From Parascedosporium putredinis (Eukaryota > Ascomycota > Sordariomycetes > Microascales > Microascaceae): a DNA stretch of 64,000 nucleotides. Positions within the stretch are counted from its first letter, which is position 1. The number at the start of each line of letters is the position of its first letter. A program made the translations under genes and the position numbers. The stretch spans positions 1,054,001-1,118,000 of the forward strand of contig CASHTG010000015.1 in assembly GCA_949357655.1 (NCBI GenBank), given 5' to 3'. The notes below the pieces were generated by a model. That model ran no database searches. It saw only the letters and a list, made by a program, of their open reading frames with translations, and was not told the origin of the DNA. Shown here piece after piece: positions 1-13,642 of this stretch.

Positions 1-3000
1 CTCCAAGGGTTCAATTCCTTGGCCTGGATGATCAAGTGTTAGTGTTTCTCAGGTTGAACCAAACCAGAGGCTTCCCCACAGGACATGCCACCCTCCAATA
101 GGTATGCGTGGACTGTGGCGAGAAGTGCGGCAAGAAATCGCCAACCTTTAACGTTCACTCTGTATTTCTGCATAGCCCCCGAGATCGTCAACGATGCTTC
201 CCAAGACAAATAATGCCCTTCTTTGTCCATTTCTTCCCTTTTCACCTTCCCTCCTCCTACATGCTGACATAACCAGCTGAGGGCCACATTTAAAAATGGT
301 GACTACTGGGTAGAGAACCGAGTTCGTTCGAGGCAAGAACGGGTGCTAGTTTCATAAGTTGGTTCAAACCATATTTGTTAGGGCCATGTCCACCTCAAGC
401 TGAGCGTGCTCAAGATGCTAAGGATATTACACATCTGCCTTCAAGTTGAGCCTCCAGGCTGGGACTCTAGAGATTGTGGCGGAATGACTCGCAACAGTCA
501 ACTCTTTCGTCGATATTGCGCGACTGTTGAAACAGAAACGACCCTCCATCTGGCTGATCCTGGCCATGGCTTTCGGTATTCTGTCTGAGCAACAACGATC
601 AACTGATACGTTGGTTGGGGGTTCTGGCTTGAAGGGCTTCAGGCGACAGTGTGGGGTGGTTGCAACTTGGGGTCGATGTTCACAGACCAAATCCCCTGAA
701 AGATCCCGAACTGGGTTGATTGATTGGTTGCCAAGAAAACACTCACACGCCATCAGCCGGAGCGGGCTTGACCCAGAAACTTGACTAGCCAGCGCAGTAC
801 ATCGACCAATGTACTATGCACGTCGTTCCAGTTGAACGTTGTCACAGAAAAACAATCGAGGCCTTAAAGCCAGGGTCCTCTGACGTGAACACGATTTCCA
901 CACCTCAACGGCTACCTAGGATCATACTTATCGGCTGGGGACCGGTGAAGACGGCGTTTGTCGACTTGACCAGCGTAACTTGACACAAACACAGCCATGC
1001 CTGATACAAAACATTTGAGACATTGTGGCTGCGCCAAAGGTGTGTTGTTGGTACTATGCCTTACCGAGGGATGTGGTTTCTTGACCCCCGTTCTGTAGAT
1101 TTCAAAATCGCCTGGTTCCGCCACAAACAAAATAAACAAGAACACTCTTGAGGAAGTAGCTGAGACAAGTGTGGTTTCTGTTAACTCAAGGGCTACCGAG
1201 GACATGATGGATCCATCGCATCACGGAGCAGCCTCTACCTAGCCCTAATCTGCGGGAAATGTTGTGAGGATCGTGATGTCCCCTCAAGCGTCAGTATCTG
1301 TCTCACCCTCGACGGGACATTTCGAGCGTGATTGGCAATCGTAGTCAGACAAGAGGTCGATAGATACCGGCATTGCCAGCCACGGGCGGCTTATCCTGGC
1401 TTCCAGGTGTTTATCTCCCACTTCGTTTCCAGGATCGCCGGGTCACCTCTGAAACCCGCATAAGTAAAGGGACGGGCGGGAGCTTTGATCGGATCAACAT
1501 TATCCAAAGAATTCAATGTTGCGTGTAATCGGGCACCTAGTAAAGATGATGCTTGGCGTCGCTGATCATCAGCCATGCCCATAATCCTCAAAGAAGGGGT
1601 GCGCGTATTCACTCCGCACAACATTGAATGCAGAGGTGGACAGCTCTCAAGCGAAGAGCCATCAGCCCACAGCACAAGCATATGTGAAATTATTTTGAAG
1701 AACGCGGCCCCGATATTATCCCTGCCAAGGAGGGCTCAAGGAAAAGACGTCTAGAAGGGAACTTGAAATTTCGATGTGAAGAAAAAGCATGGAGGAAGAA
1801 GAAAAGCAAACCCGAGAGGTGGGTCCATCATCGATGATCCAACCCCGCGTTTCCCCAGAAGACACGGGAAGCATTGCAAACATTGCAGGAGGAGATCCAG
1901 ATATCTAGGCAATCCGGTCCCCCAGTACATTCGGAGCCTTGTTTCGCAGGGCAGTCGTCATTGAGCCGGGCTGGCCCAAAGAAAATAAAAGATAAAAAAA
2001 TCCCGGGCTCAACCCTGTCGACTAGCCGCGTCAGGTCCGTCCAAGCCTACCAAGATCTTGAGCCCCGTCCCGTCCGCATTGTCTGACTCCTGAGATCCAT
2101 CTCGTCCGAATACCGGCCCGTCTGACAAAAGTGCATTGCGAAAGGCCTTCCCGCGTTTCCCTTGACAATAGATGGTGGATGAATCCATCTTGGCTCTGCG
2201 GTGTAGACGAAGATTTTCCTACCCCATGATAGATGAACACTTCGTAGCATTTGGTCTGCCAGACGAGAATCCATGAAAGCATGAAATTTCATCGATCCCC
2301 ATTTGTCTTTTCATTGGCACCAACTACTGTGGGGAGCGCGGTAGCCGACCCTCGCTCTTCTCCCCATTACTTTAAGCCAAGTGTACTATTAATCTTCACT
2401 GGCACTCATCGGCGGGGCCCTAGTATTCTTTGACCCTGTGTCTCATGCATTGCAACTCAATGCGCACGCCAGCTCACCAGAAGGAGAAGGAGTCTAATAC
2501 CTCGGTAATGAGAGATAAATGGAGTGGCGTCCAGGTTATGCAAAGTCGTTGAACTGATGTGAAACAGACAGAGCAAACAGCTTCAATGCTTAACTAGAGA
2601 CCGAGGGATTCCGGCAGGACAGTCGAGTCAATCACGACCAAGCCAAGCACGCGAGCGATTATTAGCAAGACCAAGGCGGAACTGGATGGTCTGCATCACG
2701 TCTCAGATGATTTTCGAAGGCGCAAGATGCCATTCAATGGCGAGGGTGAGATCGCGGATGGAAAAGCATGTTCAAAGTCGTTGTGATGTCAAACTCCCAT
2801 CAGGTCATCCGCAGCGCCTCCAGTCTAATCATCCTTTGTTCCGAAAAGTTGACGTGGGTTGGCGGGCTCGATCAGTTCCATTGAGCCCTTGCCGAAAAGC
2901 AAAGAAAGGGGAAAGAGTGGTTGCAGTAGCGGCCACAGGGGAAATTAATTTGATGCAGCTCGCCCTGGCAGCTGACCAACTTTACCCACCGCCATCGTTT

Positions 3001-3082
3001 TTCCGAAAGCTGGTGAGGATTGGAAATTCGCCGATAGGGTGACCAATCTTGGGAGGGTCAGTCAGCGGTGGTGGAGCGGCTG

Positions 3083-3120
3083 TTTCCCTTCCCTTCCCTT
3101 CCCTGAGTCCCTTCCCTTTC
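3083..3120. repeat. CCCTT-type microsatellite
   Basis: Imperfect tandem CCCTT units, a pyrimidine-rich low-complexity run in non-coding DNA. Confidence 0.8.
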
Positions 3121-3623
3121 TGACCTGTATCATTGAGATTGTCTAGTCAGTTAAATGGGCGAATGTCCTCGAGTCTAGCTTCAAGGTGTCGAGGCCAGAT
3201 GGCGCTAAAAAGAGGGGGACGCCACAGCGCACAAGCTCTTGTGCTTGAAAAGCCCGCTCCCGCCAATAGGTGGGACAAGTTTTTTGAGTTTGCATCATTG
3301 GCACGCCTACCTCAAGGGACTGGCGGGTTGATGGATCAATAATGACCACACCCACCCCGCATGCTCGAAGGGCGGTGAAGGGCCAAAGAAGGATTTAATG
3401 GATCCTTGCCTGATCGGGACAGCTCCCAAATATGTCTTGATTCAGAACCTCACTGAAGGAGGTTGCCAGCTCTTGCCCCTTTCCTTTGGCCTGACTGACG
3501 GATGCACGAAGCTACGAAGCAGCTCCAAGATCAATTCTACGAATAGCTTTTCATGGAAGCGAACCCCTTCCGCCACCCTTTTCCCCCAGAGGAAGCACAG
3601 CAGAATCCCCTCCCCCTCCCTGG

Positions 3624-3658
3624 CCCACACACACGCACGCACGAACACACGCATGCAC
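3624..3658. repeat. CA-rich microsatellite
   Basis: Imperfect (CA)n with CG and TG interruptions, in non-coding DNA. Confidence 0.75.
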
Positions 3659-6600
3659 TAACCCAAGCTCTTCTCTCTCTGGTCTCCTCGTAAAAAATAA
3701 AATGAGAACCCAAAGACGACGATTCAGTGCCTGCAGGGGCCGCCATGCAAGGTACGGAGAAGAGGCATTCTGTCATCGGAAGATTTCTTAAGCTTCATGT
3801 CGTCTACACTACGAATAGGGCTCGCGAGCGGGTGAGGTTAGGTGCAAAGCCGTTCCCCTCGATAAGTCTATCAAGTGACAGTCAGCTAATATGCGGCATC
3901 GCTCCTTCGCTGCATTTGGGCGCGTGATCCCCTCCCCGGCCTATCGTCGGCGGTGAAAAGCCGTCCTAGAACCCCCAAATAAGGGAGTTCGCAAGCCATG
4001 GGCGCCGCCACCTGAGCTCTCCAGGAGGGTCGAGGGAAAACACGGCGTCGTGGCTCAGCTCTAGGTGGAATGGCTGGCACCTCGGTTCCGCCGTCTTCGC
4101 AAGCCTCAACAGATGGGATCGGGATCTACATTTAGAAATGGGGAAGGAGAGATTGGGGAAAAAGAGCCGCCGCAGTTTGAGCTGGTTTGGGACTCCATCT
4201 GTGTTGTGTCAGATAGGGCTCCTTGAGGATTTGAACAGTTTAGTTGCTACTTGATCATGCCTCCAATGTAGACATTGATGCGGAATCGTTGAGAATGTCG
4301 AACCCCACATGCTAAACCCCGTAGAGTCTTTTTCTTTTTCTTTCTTTTTTTCGGTTCTTTCACACGCTGGAGATAATCGAGGATACTCCGCTTCACGCGG
4401 TAAAATCCCGGAAACTACATAACCTAGGAGAATGGGGTCCTCCAAGCGAAGTCTGAGGTAGGATCAAACACGCCCCCTCTCTTTCCCTCTTTGCTTTTGT
4501 CGAAAATCATGCCGTGCCTCAAGCCTCCACAAATCTAAAAGAAGGTGTGATGGAGACCCAAAGTCAACTCACATCGGTAGATGGTATACTTCAATTGATG
4601 TAGTCTCTAGCACCGAAGGAAAAGTCATTGTATGTCGATCCTCCGGAATACAAGACCGAATCCTTTCTGAACGCAATGCAATCACCGAAGAGGCTGTCAC
4701 AGGCCTGGAAACTAGAAGCGGAAAGAAGACAACAAGCGACGACAGGGCATCCGGGTCGTGGCCTAGAAGAGTTATGATCGGCTGCCACCTCCTTGATCGG
4801 AGCATTCGTCCGGACATTTCTCCACTCTATAACTTGAGCTCTTTGGCAAGAGATTGAACATTCAAAATCAATCCTGGACGAGTCCTACGTATTTCGACTA
4901 GCAAAAGAGATGAGCTAGGGAAAATGGCAAGAGGGTTCAGATACCAGAAATTCCTCCGCAAGATGCATGGATTTCGAGGTTTGGATCCTAGATATGGCCA
5001 AGATTGATAGACCGTGCTTCCCGTCACTCGCAAACTATAAAGCAACACAAACCCAAGCCGGTCGGAGCCGAGAAACTCCAAGAACAAAAGAGGTATCAAA
5101 CCACTCGAGGTTGAGGATCGATGGATGGTGACGACAGCTGAGATCCCAAACCACGCACGTTTGATCCCTGCAAAGCTGAAAATGCTCTGGACCATTGCGA
5201 TGGCTTCAAGACTATTATTATTCTTACATCAGGCTCGTCTGAGCGGGCAGCCAGGCTTTTCTCTTTCGGGTCGAGCAACCAGCGGAAGGGTGGTGAGACC
5301 CCGAGCTTGGCAGAGCCCCGAGAGAGGCAAGAGAGGGCCCAGTTGGACATGGGTGCAAGGAGGAGGGGTTACACGGGTGCGGAGTGGGTCCAAGTGCGGA
5401 AGATCCATGCTGTCACCGTGGAATTGATCAATGCCATCTGGAGGAGACACAAGGTGTCATGGTGTCATCTCTGGATGGCTGGCCTGGCCTGTCTCGTATC
5501 TCCTTGATCCAGGGCCCGTCTCGTGCCTCCCGCCACTCTCGAGGCTACGAAGAGTGGGGTTTGACACCTGACACTTGACCCCAGCATTGAACCAACGCAC
5601 ACACTGGCTCTAACGCCAGGCACCACACCCAAATACTGGATGGCTGCTCTCCCTTGCTTCAACTCGGGATGGGGATGGGATGGACAGCAGAACCTCTACT
5701 GCTTGCTACACTAATACTGAATCCATGGTGCAGCAAACCCTTGTCCTTGCTGACCCGATTTATTGATCCTCAACACTGCTGGGGCCCTGAAAATCGAAGT
5801 TTCTGGGCCCTGATGGAGTTTGAGGCATTCCCCCTTCCCCCTCCCGCCACACCCTAGCTCTTCCCAGGGCCAGAGCCAGAGCCAGAACGTCCGCTACTTT
5901 TTCCTCTTCCGGCTTAAGCTGGTGAAGGAGCCTCAAAGACTTGATCCTGCTTCAGCATCTGCATCTATTACATATAGGGAAGAAGTTGATTTGGCGGAGA
6001 CATTTCTTGTTTTACAAGTCTCCCACGCAGCGCCTCGTCTAGGAGGCGGGCTTTCTCGATACCTACATGTATGCTCCAGCGAAGCAGTGTTGGCACTTTT
6101 TGTTACCTCTTAGATGTGGTCGATTGGCCGCAGAGTCGCAAATTCGTGATTTGCAAATCATCCTAGGTGTGAAGAGACGAGGCGAGGCCGGAAACAGACA
6201 CCCCAGTTTACCTGTTCTCGTGCAGGGTCAGTGTCTGTGTCTGGGGATCTTTGGTCGTTTACAGTATGCTTCAAAGCAGATCGCATGAAATGTTACCGGG
6301 ACAAGCTCGAAGCAAAGGAAACCACCCCCCCTTCTTCCCACCCGACCAAGTCGGTGAGGTAACCTCGCTTCTGCAGGTTAATCAATGAAATGCGGCGCAT
6401 TGGGTGGAAGGTGTGATGATGGTATTCCACGCCCCGACGCTTGTAGCCCTCTCTCGCCATGATATCCCGAACGCCCTCAAACCGCACTAGATATATGACA
6501 TGATCGAAACAGGACTTCTTTTTCCATATTTTTTAATAGAAAAATAAATAAATAAAAAAGATGAATACGAAAAGGCAAGCCAAAAACGAAAGTGGCTGTT

Positions 6601-9502
6601 TGCTGAGTGCATCTCGGGTTGGCGAGGCACCTTCGCTCACAAACCCTCGCTTCTGCCTTCCTGGTGATATTCGGGGAAAGAGAAACCTGGGGTAAATGGC
6701 AAAACATAGAGGGAGATAGATTCGGCATTCTCGCAGAATAACGGAGAGAGAGGGATTTCATTGATGGAGGGACCTTTTCCCGGATCTGCGAAACTATACG
6801 GCATAATTCGGGTCGAGAAACGAGCCAAGGTGGAACATTGCGTGGAACTTCACTTGGGGAGGGAGACGCAGTTGGAAGGACGAGAGAGAGAGGGAAAAGG
6901 CATGATTCGCTTAAGCTGCTCCCCAAAACCGGTACCGAAAACCAACAAGTGTCTTGTTCCTTGTCCATGTCGTGCCAGCCGATGAGTGTGGGGTATTATC
7001 CGTATAATTCTTATCGATGCCTCACCATTACGTTGCTTCCCCAGTGCCAGTGGATGTAGGTAATCATCTCTTGTTCAAGTAAGCCGGTCTCATACATCCA
7101 GTACACGATACAAGCAATATCGGCCTCTCTACCTCTCTACAAAAGGGCTCTTTATGGATCTACAGGTAATTTGGCCCTCACGCCCGGCCGTCCGCACGCA
7201 CGTCCTCGACAACGCAAGTATGCTCAGCGCTGGGTAGGATCATCGGTGATAGTAGTAACAAATACGTTCATGTCCGCCGGCTGCAAACTTGACCAAGTAA
7301 TGCACGCCTGCGCCGAGAGGGGATAGACGGACTGCACAGCACGTTTGAGAGGTGGGGCGGGTATGCATCTTCAGTTCCTCTTGGCCTGTGCGGGGGCAGC
7401 AGCAAACTCGTTGATGTCAGGCTCGCCAACCCCCTCTCATCAAGTGAAGAAGGGAAAAACCCATAATACTAGGAGGCTCATGCTGCAAGTCATTTCGAAC
7501 AAACCAGGAATGCAGCCCCCGCCCTTTTCTCGCCGGGAGACAAGGAAAGGCGGGAAGACTGGGGCTGCGGAAGATTCGGGTAGGTGCCTGTTGCCCGACA
7601 AAATGCAACCAGGAAACCACCGAATCCAGCAAGTCGCACAACTGGTCCCCCAAGTAGGCGAGGTCTGGTGTATCGCGTACGCGGGGATGAAAATGAGGGC
7701 CAGACCATCCCTCGGAGGCCTTCACAAGAGCTCAAAGGTGCTCTGTCAAACGCCAAAGGGTTCTCCAGACTCGCATTCTTTCCCCTCTTCCCCTCGCATG
7801 CGTTCCTGCTCCTGTGGCTTGTTCCTTTGGGCAGCTCCAGGTCCCTTGCATATTTTGTCCTTCGTCGCTTGGCCGCTTTGTCAGAGCACCTACTTAGCTC
7901 GACGACTGGGTGGAAGGGTGTGAACAAGGTACAAAGAGGAGCGGAAGCAGGTCAAATCGAGGATGGCGGCGCGTTTAGACTGGGAAACGCCGCGACGCAC
8001 GAGTCTGACGCTTAGCCAGAAGGCGTGCACAATGGCTGCGCGTGGCCCTTTAGGGATGCAGGTGCGGAGCCTTGGTTTGCCATGGACCTGCGTAGGATCT
8101 ATCAGAATGATAAGGGGAGCGGTGAGTCCACTAGCAATAATTGTTGATGGATTCGATGTTGGATTAACTACACCACAAACTATAGTGGCCAGGTTGGATG
8201 CTCGGCGGGGAGGTGGCGTCTGCACACTTCCCCCGCTTCTTCGCGTCATCTAGATGCCTCAAGTCTGATTTCAAGACTGCTTTCCCCCGATAACAATTCA
8301 AACGGCCCTCAAACATCGGTGTGGCGAAGAGTCAGTGTTGGGATCCATGACTTACAGAGAAGGTTGGGGGTTGGCTTACATCCACAATTGATCACAGCTC
8401 CGAGTAATTTGACAAGCAACACCGAATTCACCCAACAGTTTTTATGCTCGACCCTCAACCCCTCGACCCAGGGGTTTGAGCTGCGAGCTGGATCTAGTAA
8501 TGGGCTCGTAGATGTATCTTTCTCTCCTCTTGCTTGCCCGCAAACCGGCCAAGATCGCGCGTCATCGATTCACGGGCCTCTCAAGAATGTCAATATGTCC
8601 ATGGTAGGCCTAGCCAGAGCACTAAGCTGATGACGCCCTATCTCAGTCCCATTTAAACGCGTCCAAGTTCGATAGACCGTGCCAAACCAGTGATTCACCA
8701 TCAATTATAAGTTGTGACCTCGGTAAGGTCTGATTCTTTAGATCAATAGATGTATCGTGAAATAGTATGTCCTTGAGCTCGATTCCATGACCAGTGGACA
8801 CTAATAAGCCTCCCAACCTCCGTCCATGTACTTGCAAGGGCTGGCCAGTCCTAGGAGCCGTTGAAGGGATTGAGGGGTTCTTGATGGACCAGATGTGGAT
8901 TGATAGATCCACCAAGAACATTGAATACATCCACAATCGTCAGCGTTAATTCCGCACAGAGCGCACAAGCTCCCGCACGTTAGTTTTTGCCAAGGCTTGG
9001 AAGGGGGTTGGGATGCACTGGTGGGTTCACTGGTGGTTCTCTGGCCCTGTTTCCAACGTCTAGCGTTGAGTCTACGATTCATAATGGCGCAGAGCACTGA
9101 TTAAGACGGCGCCAGGATCAGTGGGCTTTGAGACAGTGGGGAGGGGAAGTGGGGAGTCTAGTCCAGTCCTTCCTATGTTGGTTGCCCTTTGAGGATTAAT
9201 GGCAGGGTCAGTGCTGTCCATCGATTCAACGTTATCAATGATCAATTGATCGATGCTTGCCCGCGCTCCTTCATCAAATGTTCGATCTGAGTTGATGGAT
9301 TGATGAAGACGTTTTTTGAGCGGATACATCGGGGCCCCACCAGGGCTTAGCCACATGCGTCGAGAACAAGCGATAATCAAGAACCAATACTACCAAATCT
9401 TTGGGGGTTTTCAGTTTACACGAGAGACCTCAAGCCCCTCTACTCTTGTCCCTCTCGCCCCGACTCCATGCCAAGGCTTTTTCGTTGGCCAGTTTCCGAT
9501 CA

Positions 9503-9526
9503 GTACATATATGTACAGTACATGTA
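9503..9526. repeat. Tandem palindromes (GTACATATATGTAC and TACATGTA)
   Basis: A perfect 14-bp palindrome at 9503-9516 is followed two bases later by the palindromic octamer TACATGTA at 9519-9526. The pair could form a small cruciform or be a double protein-binding site. No gene lies nearby, so the function is unknown. Confidence 0.6.
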
Positions 9527-10520
9527 TGCTGGTTGTATTTACACCTTGTGAGAAAAGGCAAAAGATCGAAACTGCTATGATCACGCTACATCATTGAGGC
9601 TACGGTGCGCCGGCGTGTCTCTCCCCGCTTGACGAACGATGCCCGTGCGTGCTGGCTCGAGGGCCCGGCGGGAAAGCACGACACGCAGCGGACGTCAAAA
9701 CACCCTCTCGGAACTGGCTCGGACGCAGCCGCTGGCACTGATGTTCAACGCCGGTTGCATTTGATTGACCAATTCACGAACCTGCCCAGCTATTGCCGGG
9801 GCCCGAGTGATTGACAGAGGACTGGCGGCATGAAGTTGAACGAAGCAGGACGGACACTTTGGGTAAAGCGGGTGAGGAGAAGTCCAAGTGAGAATTAGAA
9901 TCTTCGCAAGATAGTTCGAATCCTCTTTAGCAGGTGTCCGAATCCCCCGTTCTCGTGTCGCCAACGTCCTGAGACCACATAAAAAGTCTGGTAGGTTTCA
10001 CAGCAGTGCCCTTACACCTAACCCATTAGGGGTGGTGATAACGAAACCGAGCAATAAGCTGAGCCTCGCCACACGCATACTTCACGTTGCCTGATTATCT
10101 CGTCCTTCACCTGTATCCTAGCTCTCTTCCGAAAAGGCTGGCTCCTTGTCTTCGTGATCTCCGCGGTGAAGAGAAGGGAATGTTTCACTCTGTGCCTACG
10201 TGGCACGCCCTATGCCTTGCAAATGGAAGAGCCCTGTGATGAATCCCTGGCCCCCTTGTCAGCTTGTATTACGAAGCGAAGCTTTATTTCGACCAGGGAC
10301 TGCTCGGAAACCAGCCCGCCCTTCTCTTTGTAAGTGCTATTTTCGTGTTGAAATCCTCGGAAGATGATGAAAGGGGTGAAGGGACATTTGTTGGTGTCGT
10401 GCATTAGGGACGCTTCCAGTGATGTTCACTTCACTTCATGCTTACTTCAATGCCCTCCCGACACGTAAAACAAGGCCGGAAGAAGTTAGCATCTTGATGT
10501 ATGATGATTTGAAAAAGGTC

Positions 10521-10560
10521 GCACACACACGCACACACACGCACTCTCTCTCTCTCTCTA
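10521..10560. repeat. (CA)n followed by (CT)n microsatellite
   Basis: Two CACACACAC blocks separated by G, followed by an uninterrupted CT run. Non-coding. Confidence 0.9.
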
Positions 10561-10767
10561 TTTAGCACGCATCTTCGCCTAGGGCCACCGGACTGGAATG
10601 AGCGGCCGAAATTGCCCCCTTGTCCCCCTCTCGTGGACCTGATCGGTTAAAGATCCGCTCGGAAACAGGATCAAGCTTATTTTATGGCCTCGTTCGCCCT
10701 GCCCTACCGGTGCCCAACGTGTTTGAGGTCTGACGAACAAGGATCGGGCTGCAGATGCACCCGAGTC

Positions 10768-10787
10768 GATATCGATATCGATATCAT
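10768..10787. repeat. (ATCGAT)n short tandem repeat
   Basis: Three to four tandem copies of the palindromic hexamer ATCGAT. Non-coding. Confidence 0.75.
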
Positions 10788-13610
10788 CTTTTGTCGTTTC
10801 TCCGTTGGCGAGATTCCCTTGAAGGCGGTGTCCACGCCCCCTCACCTCACACGTTCCGTCTCACCTCCGGCAAACCCCGCTTTTTCTGCCCTGAGATGGC
10901 CAGAGTAGAAATGGTGCAAGGCAAGGAAAACGCAATGGGATTGGTAGCAGGGCAAGACACTGTCATTTCCAGCCTCGACCAACGACGTCTCGAGAACTGG
11001 GGGTGGTGGCTAGAGTGGTTGCGTTGAAAACGGCACTTGGGTTGCGTTGGGTCTTGCGTCTCCCTCTCCAACAGGCAATGATTCGCTCACAGTCGGCCAA
11101 GACATCAATTGATCAGATTCCCCAAGGATCCTGATGGATGTGTGCCAACGTGGGAACTGGGCACCAAGGTGCGCTTTTACCAAAGTGATTCCAAAAAAAA
11201 AAAGAGAAAAGGAGAAAAAAAAAAAAACAATTTCCAAACTCATACCTGGTTTGTGATGGGGGTTAGGGGTGACACCGAGGCTCTTGGGGAACATAGAGTG
11301 AATGCGAAGGAAACGAAACGTTTAGTCTCACCTCACCTCACCTTGCCAACGATAAGTGAGCGATCAAGTGAGAGTTGACGGGTCAAATCTCCCCCTCCTT
11401 TGGCTGCGAACCTGCAATCTTAGTGTAGTTTGACGTGCCGTGCGCTGGCCGCCTGCAGTCCGTGATGTAGGCGTGCATTGCATCGCCGTCCATGTCCATG
11501 TTGATGGCAGCTATAACACGCTCTTCTAAGGCTCCCAGGTCGCCCAGGTCGCCCAACTACTGCACCGTCCCTTGCAGAAGGGGCATCGGCGGAGATGACA
11601 TCCCATAGCCAACGCAACATCACGAATCATCCAGAGAAAGGGGTGCCCCTCCATTCTAATGTTATTCCTCCACGAGGTTTGTACCCCCACCCAAGGCACG
11701 GAATGGCTAGATTTCTCTCTTTTTCTTCCTTTTTTTTTCCTCTTTTTTTCTTTTTCTTTTGGAAGTCGGAAAATCCTTGTGACGCCGAAGCACCACCAGC
11801 TTCATTTCGCACGATGTAGTCCCGAAAGGCTAGAACCGAGATTCGAGATTCGGAACTCTGTTATCTTCAATGTTGTCTTGTCCCCCTTCCGAGCCAGTCT
11901 GCCCCGTGTAAGATATCAGTGGACCTTGCAATGTGACCCGCCCTCCTCCGTCAGCCTGCGTCCCCCTCACCACCTCATTCTACAAGATCTACATGTACAA
12001 GATAGAGGAAGAGAAATCCAGAAGAGCCCACATTCACCACCCCAAGATCCACCAGAGGCTCAAACAACATTGCACATTGAACACTCAAGGGCGGCAACAG
12101 CGGTTGAGAGAGGGGCTAAGCAGCCTCAGGAGCCCCTCTCTGCCTGGATCAAGGATCTACTTTTGTGCGTGTAGTGTAGATCCCAGCCCAGCTCCCTTTG
12201 CTCGTCGTTGGCCGTGATAAAGCCGAACAAGCCACTCGTCCTGAGACTCGCAGGATCCAAACACATCGTGGGACCACAGAGCCGTCTTCTACCAGATAAC
12301 CCAAAATCAGGGCCCTTGAGTTGACGGGATTCCCCTGGTTCACTTGACCATAACAGACAGGAGGAGACGGGCTGGGCGGGATGGGAAAAGAAAAAAAAAA
12401 GCAGAACTCCAGCCCCGGCCCTTGCCACGCACAGCACTCCGGAAGTGGAATTCGCTCTCGGAGGGGAAAAGGGCGGATAGAATCCACCGACCATGGATCA
12501 GATCGTTCGTCCGTTGTTTTACCGCCTTCTAATACTTGAATACTTCCATGAATTTGAACTAGGCCGCCCGCTCCTGAAGCAGCGCCTTCCTGTCGAAAGC
12601 GTGGTATATCGCTCACCTCTCGCCCCAAGGGATTTCCGCGTGCAGAGATATGAAGCACTAGCGTCTTCCTGGAGTTCCCCAATCACTTAATACGAATCGG
12701 GGTAGAACAGCTATTGTTTTCGGTTCTACGTCTATCACTCTTCCCCCAAAATCGGCATACTAATTGTCTTCAACATGAAGCGCAGCGTCGGGTCTAGAAA
12801 TGCCGTGCTAATCATGTTGAAAGCTACAGAGACGCAACGGATAATACAATTTCACTATGCCTACATGTAGCTTTCTTTCCCCCTTGGTCGTGAGGGCTCT
12901 CGTGCCCTTCTTGACATCATCGTGATCTCGCATCTAATTTGGGAATGGGAAGCCGGCGTCCGAGCGCTGCAGTAGGTCGAGCATGGCGTCGTATCGGTAT
13001 CAATCCAGAAGCGCTCGCTTTTGAGATGATTGCGCATCCCGCCCACAGCATCGCATTGCACCGTTGAGAGCGGAGGGGAGCAGGGAAGAGAAGTGTGCTC
13101 AAAACTACAAGTACGACCCCCGTTCAACAAGCCAAGCGCATTGTCACCTCCGCGAGAGGTTGCGTTTGACCTCGTTTCCTCTGCCCTTCTCATTTCTCCT
13201 CCCATGCTGTGTCGCAACCCGGGCCCGGCGCAAGTTTCAAGCGCGGAGTTCTCGGTGGGCAACGCAATCAGCGAAAGGCGCGGGAGGGGAAGAGAAACGG
13301 TGAAGGGCATCATTTGATGAATGGTCAACTCATAGAGGAAGGACAACGGCCCTCGAATACGACTGTACCCTCCCCACCCATGTGGAATGCCCCCAATGCA
13401 CCCGATGCAACATAAAACACATTGAATCCGCCATCTCGCATCTGCCAGGAAACATGAGACCCACAGCGGATTTCGGATCGGCCTACAAAACGCAGATTAC
13501 CCGTTCGATTCTTTGATCCGCAGAGCCAAGGTGATCTCTCGAGATCGCGTCCAAACCCAGTGTCAGGACACACTGGCAAAGTTCGGTTCTAGCCATCCAA
13601 GGGAAGAGGG

Positions 13611-13642
13611 TGGGGGATGGTGGGAGGGGATGGTGGGAGGGA
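13611..13642. repeat. G-rich 13-bp tandem repeat
   Basis: Two near-perfect copies of GGATGGTGGGAGG with additional G runs. Four or more G tracts lie close together on the + strand, so a G-quadruplex is conceivable. This is inference only. Confidence 0.6.

Noticed and set aside
1..24. tRNA T-arm-like hairpin at the left edge (CCAAGG, loop, CCTTGG around TTCAATT)
   Set aside because: Only the last part of such a tRNA could be inside the window, the T-stem has a mismatch in the standard register, and nothing else supports it.
7363..7923. Open frame of 186 codons from an ATG, with a hydrophobic N-terminus
   Set aside because: Overlaps equally long open frames on both strands, composition is Pro/Ser/Gly-driven, and no domain or splice evidence is seen.
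9900..9950. GTTCGAATCC, possible tRNA T loop
   Set aside because: No matching stem or upstream A box.
12149..12682. 177-codon open frame on the - strand
   Set aside because: Begins at TTG, includes low-complexity Phe/Pro/Ser runs and has no homology that I can see.
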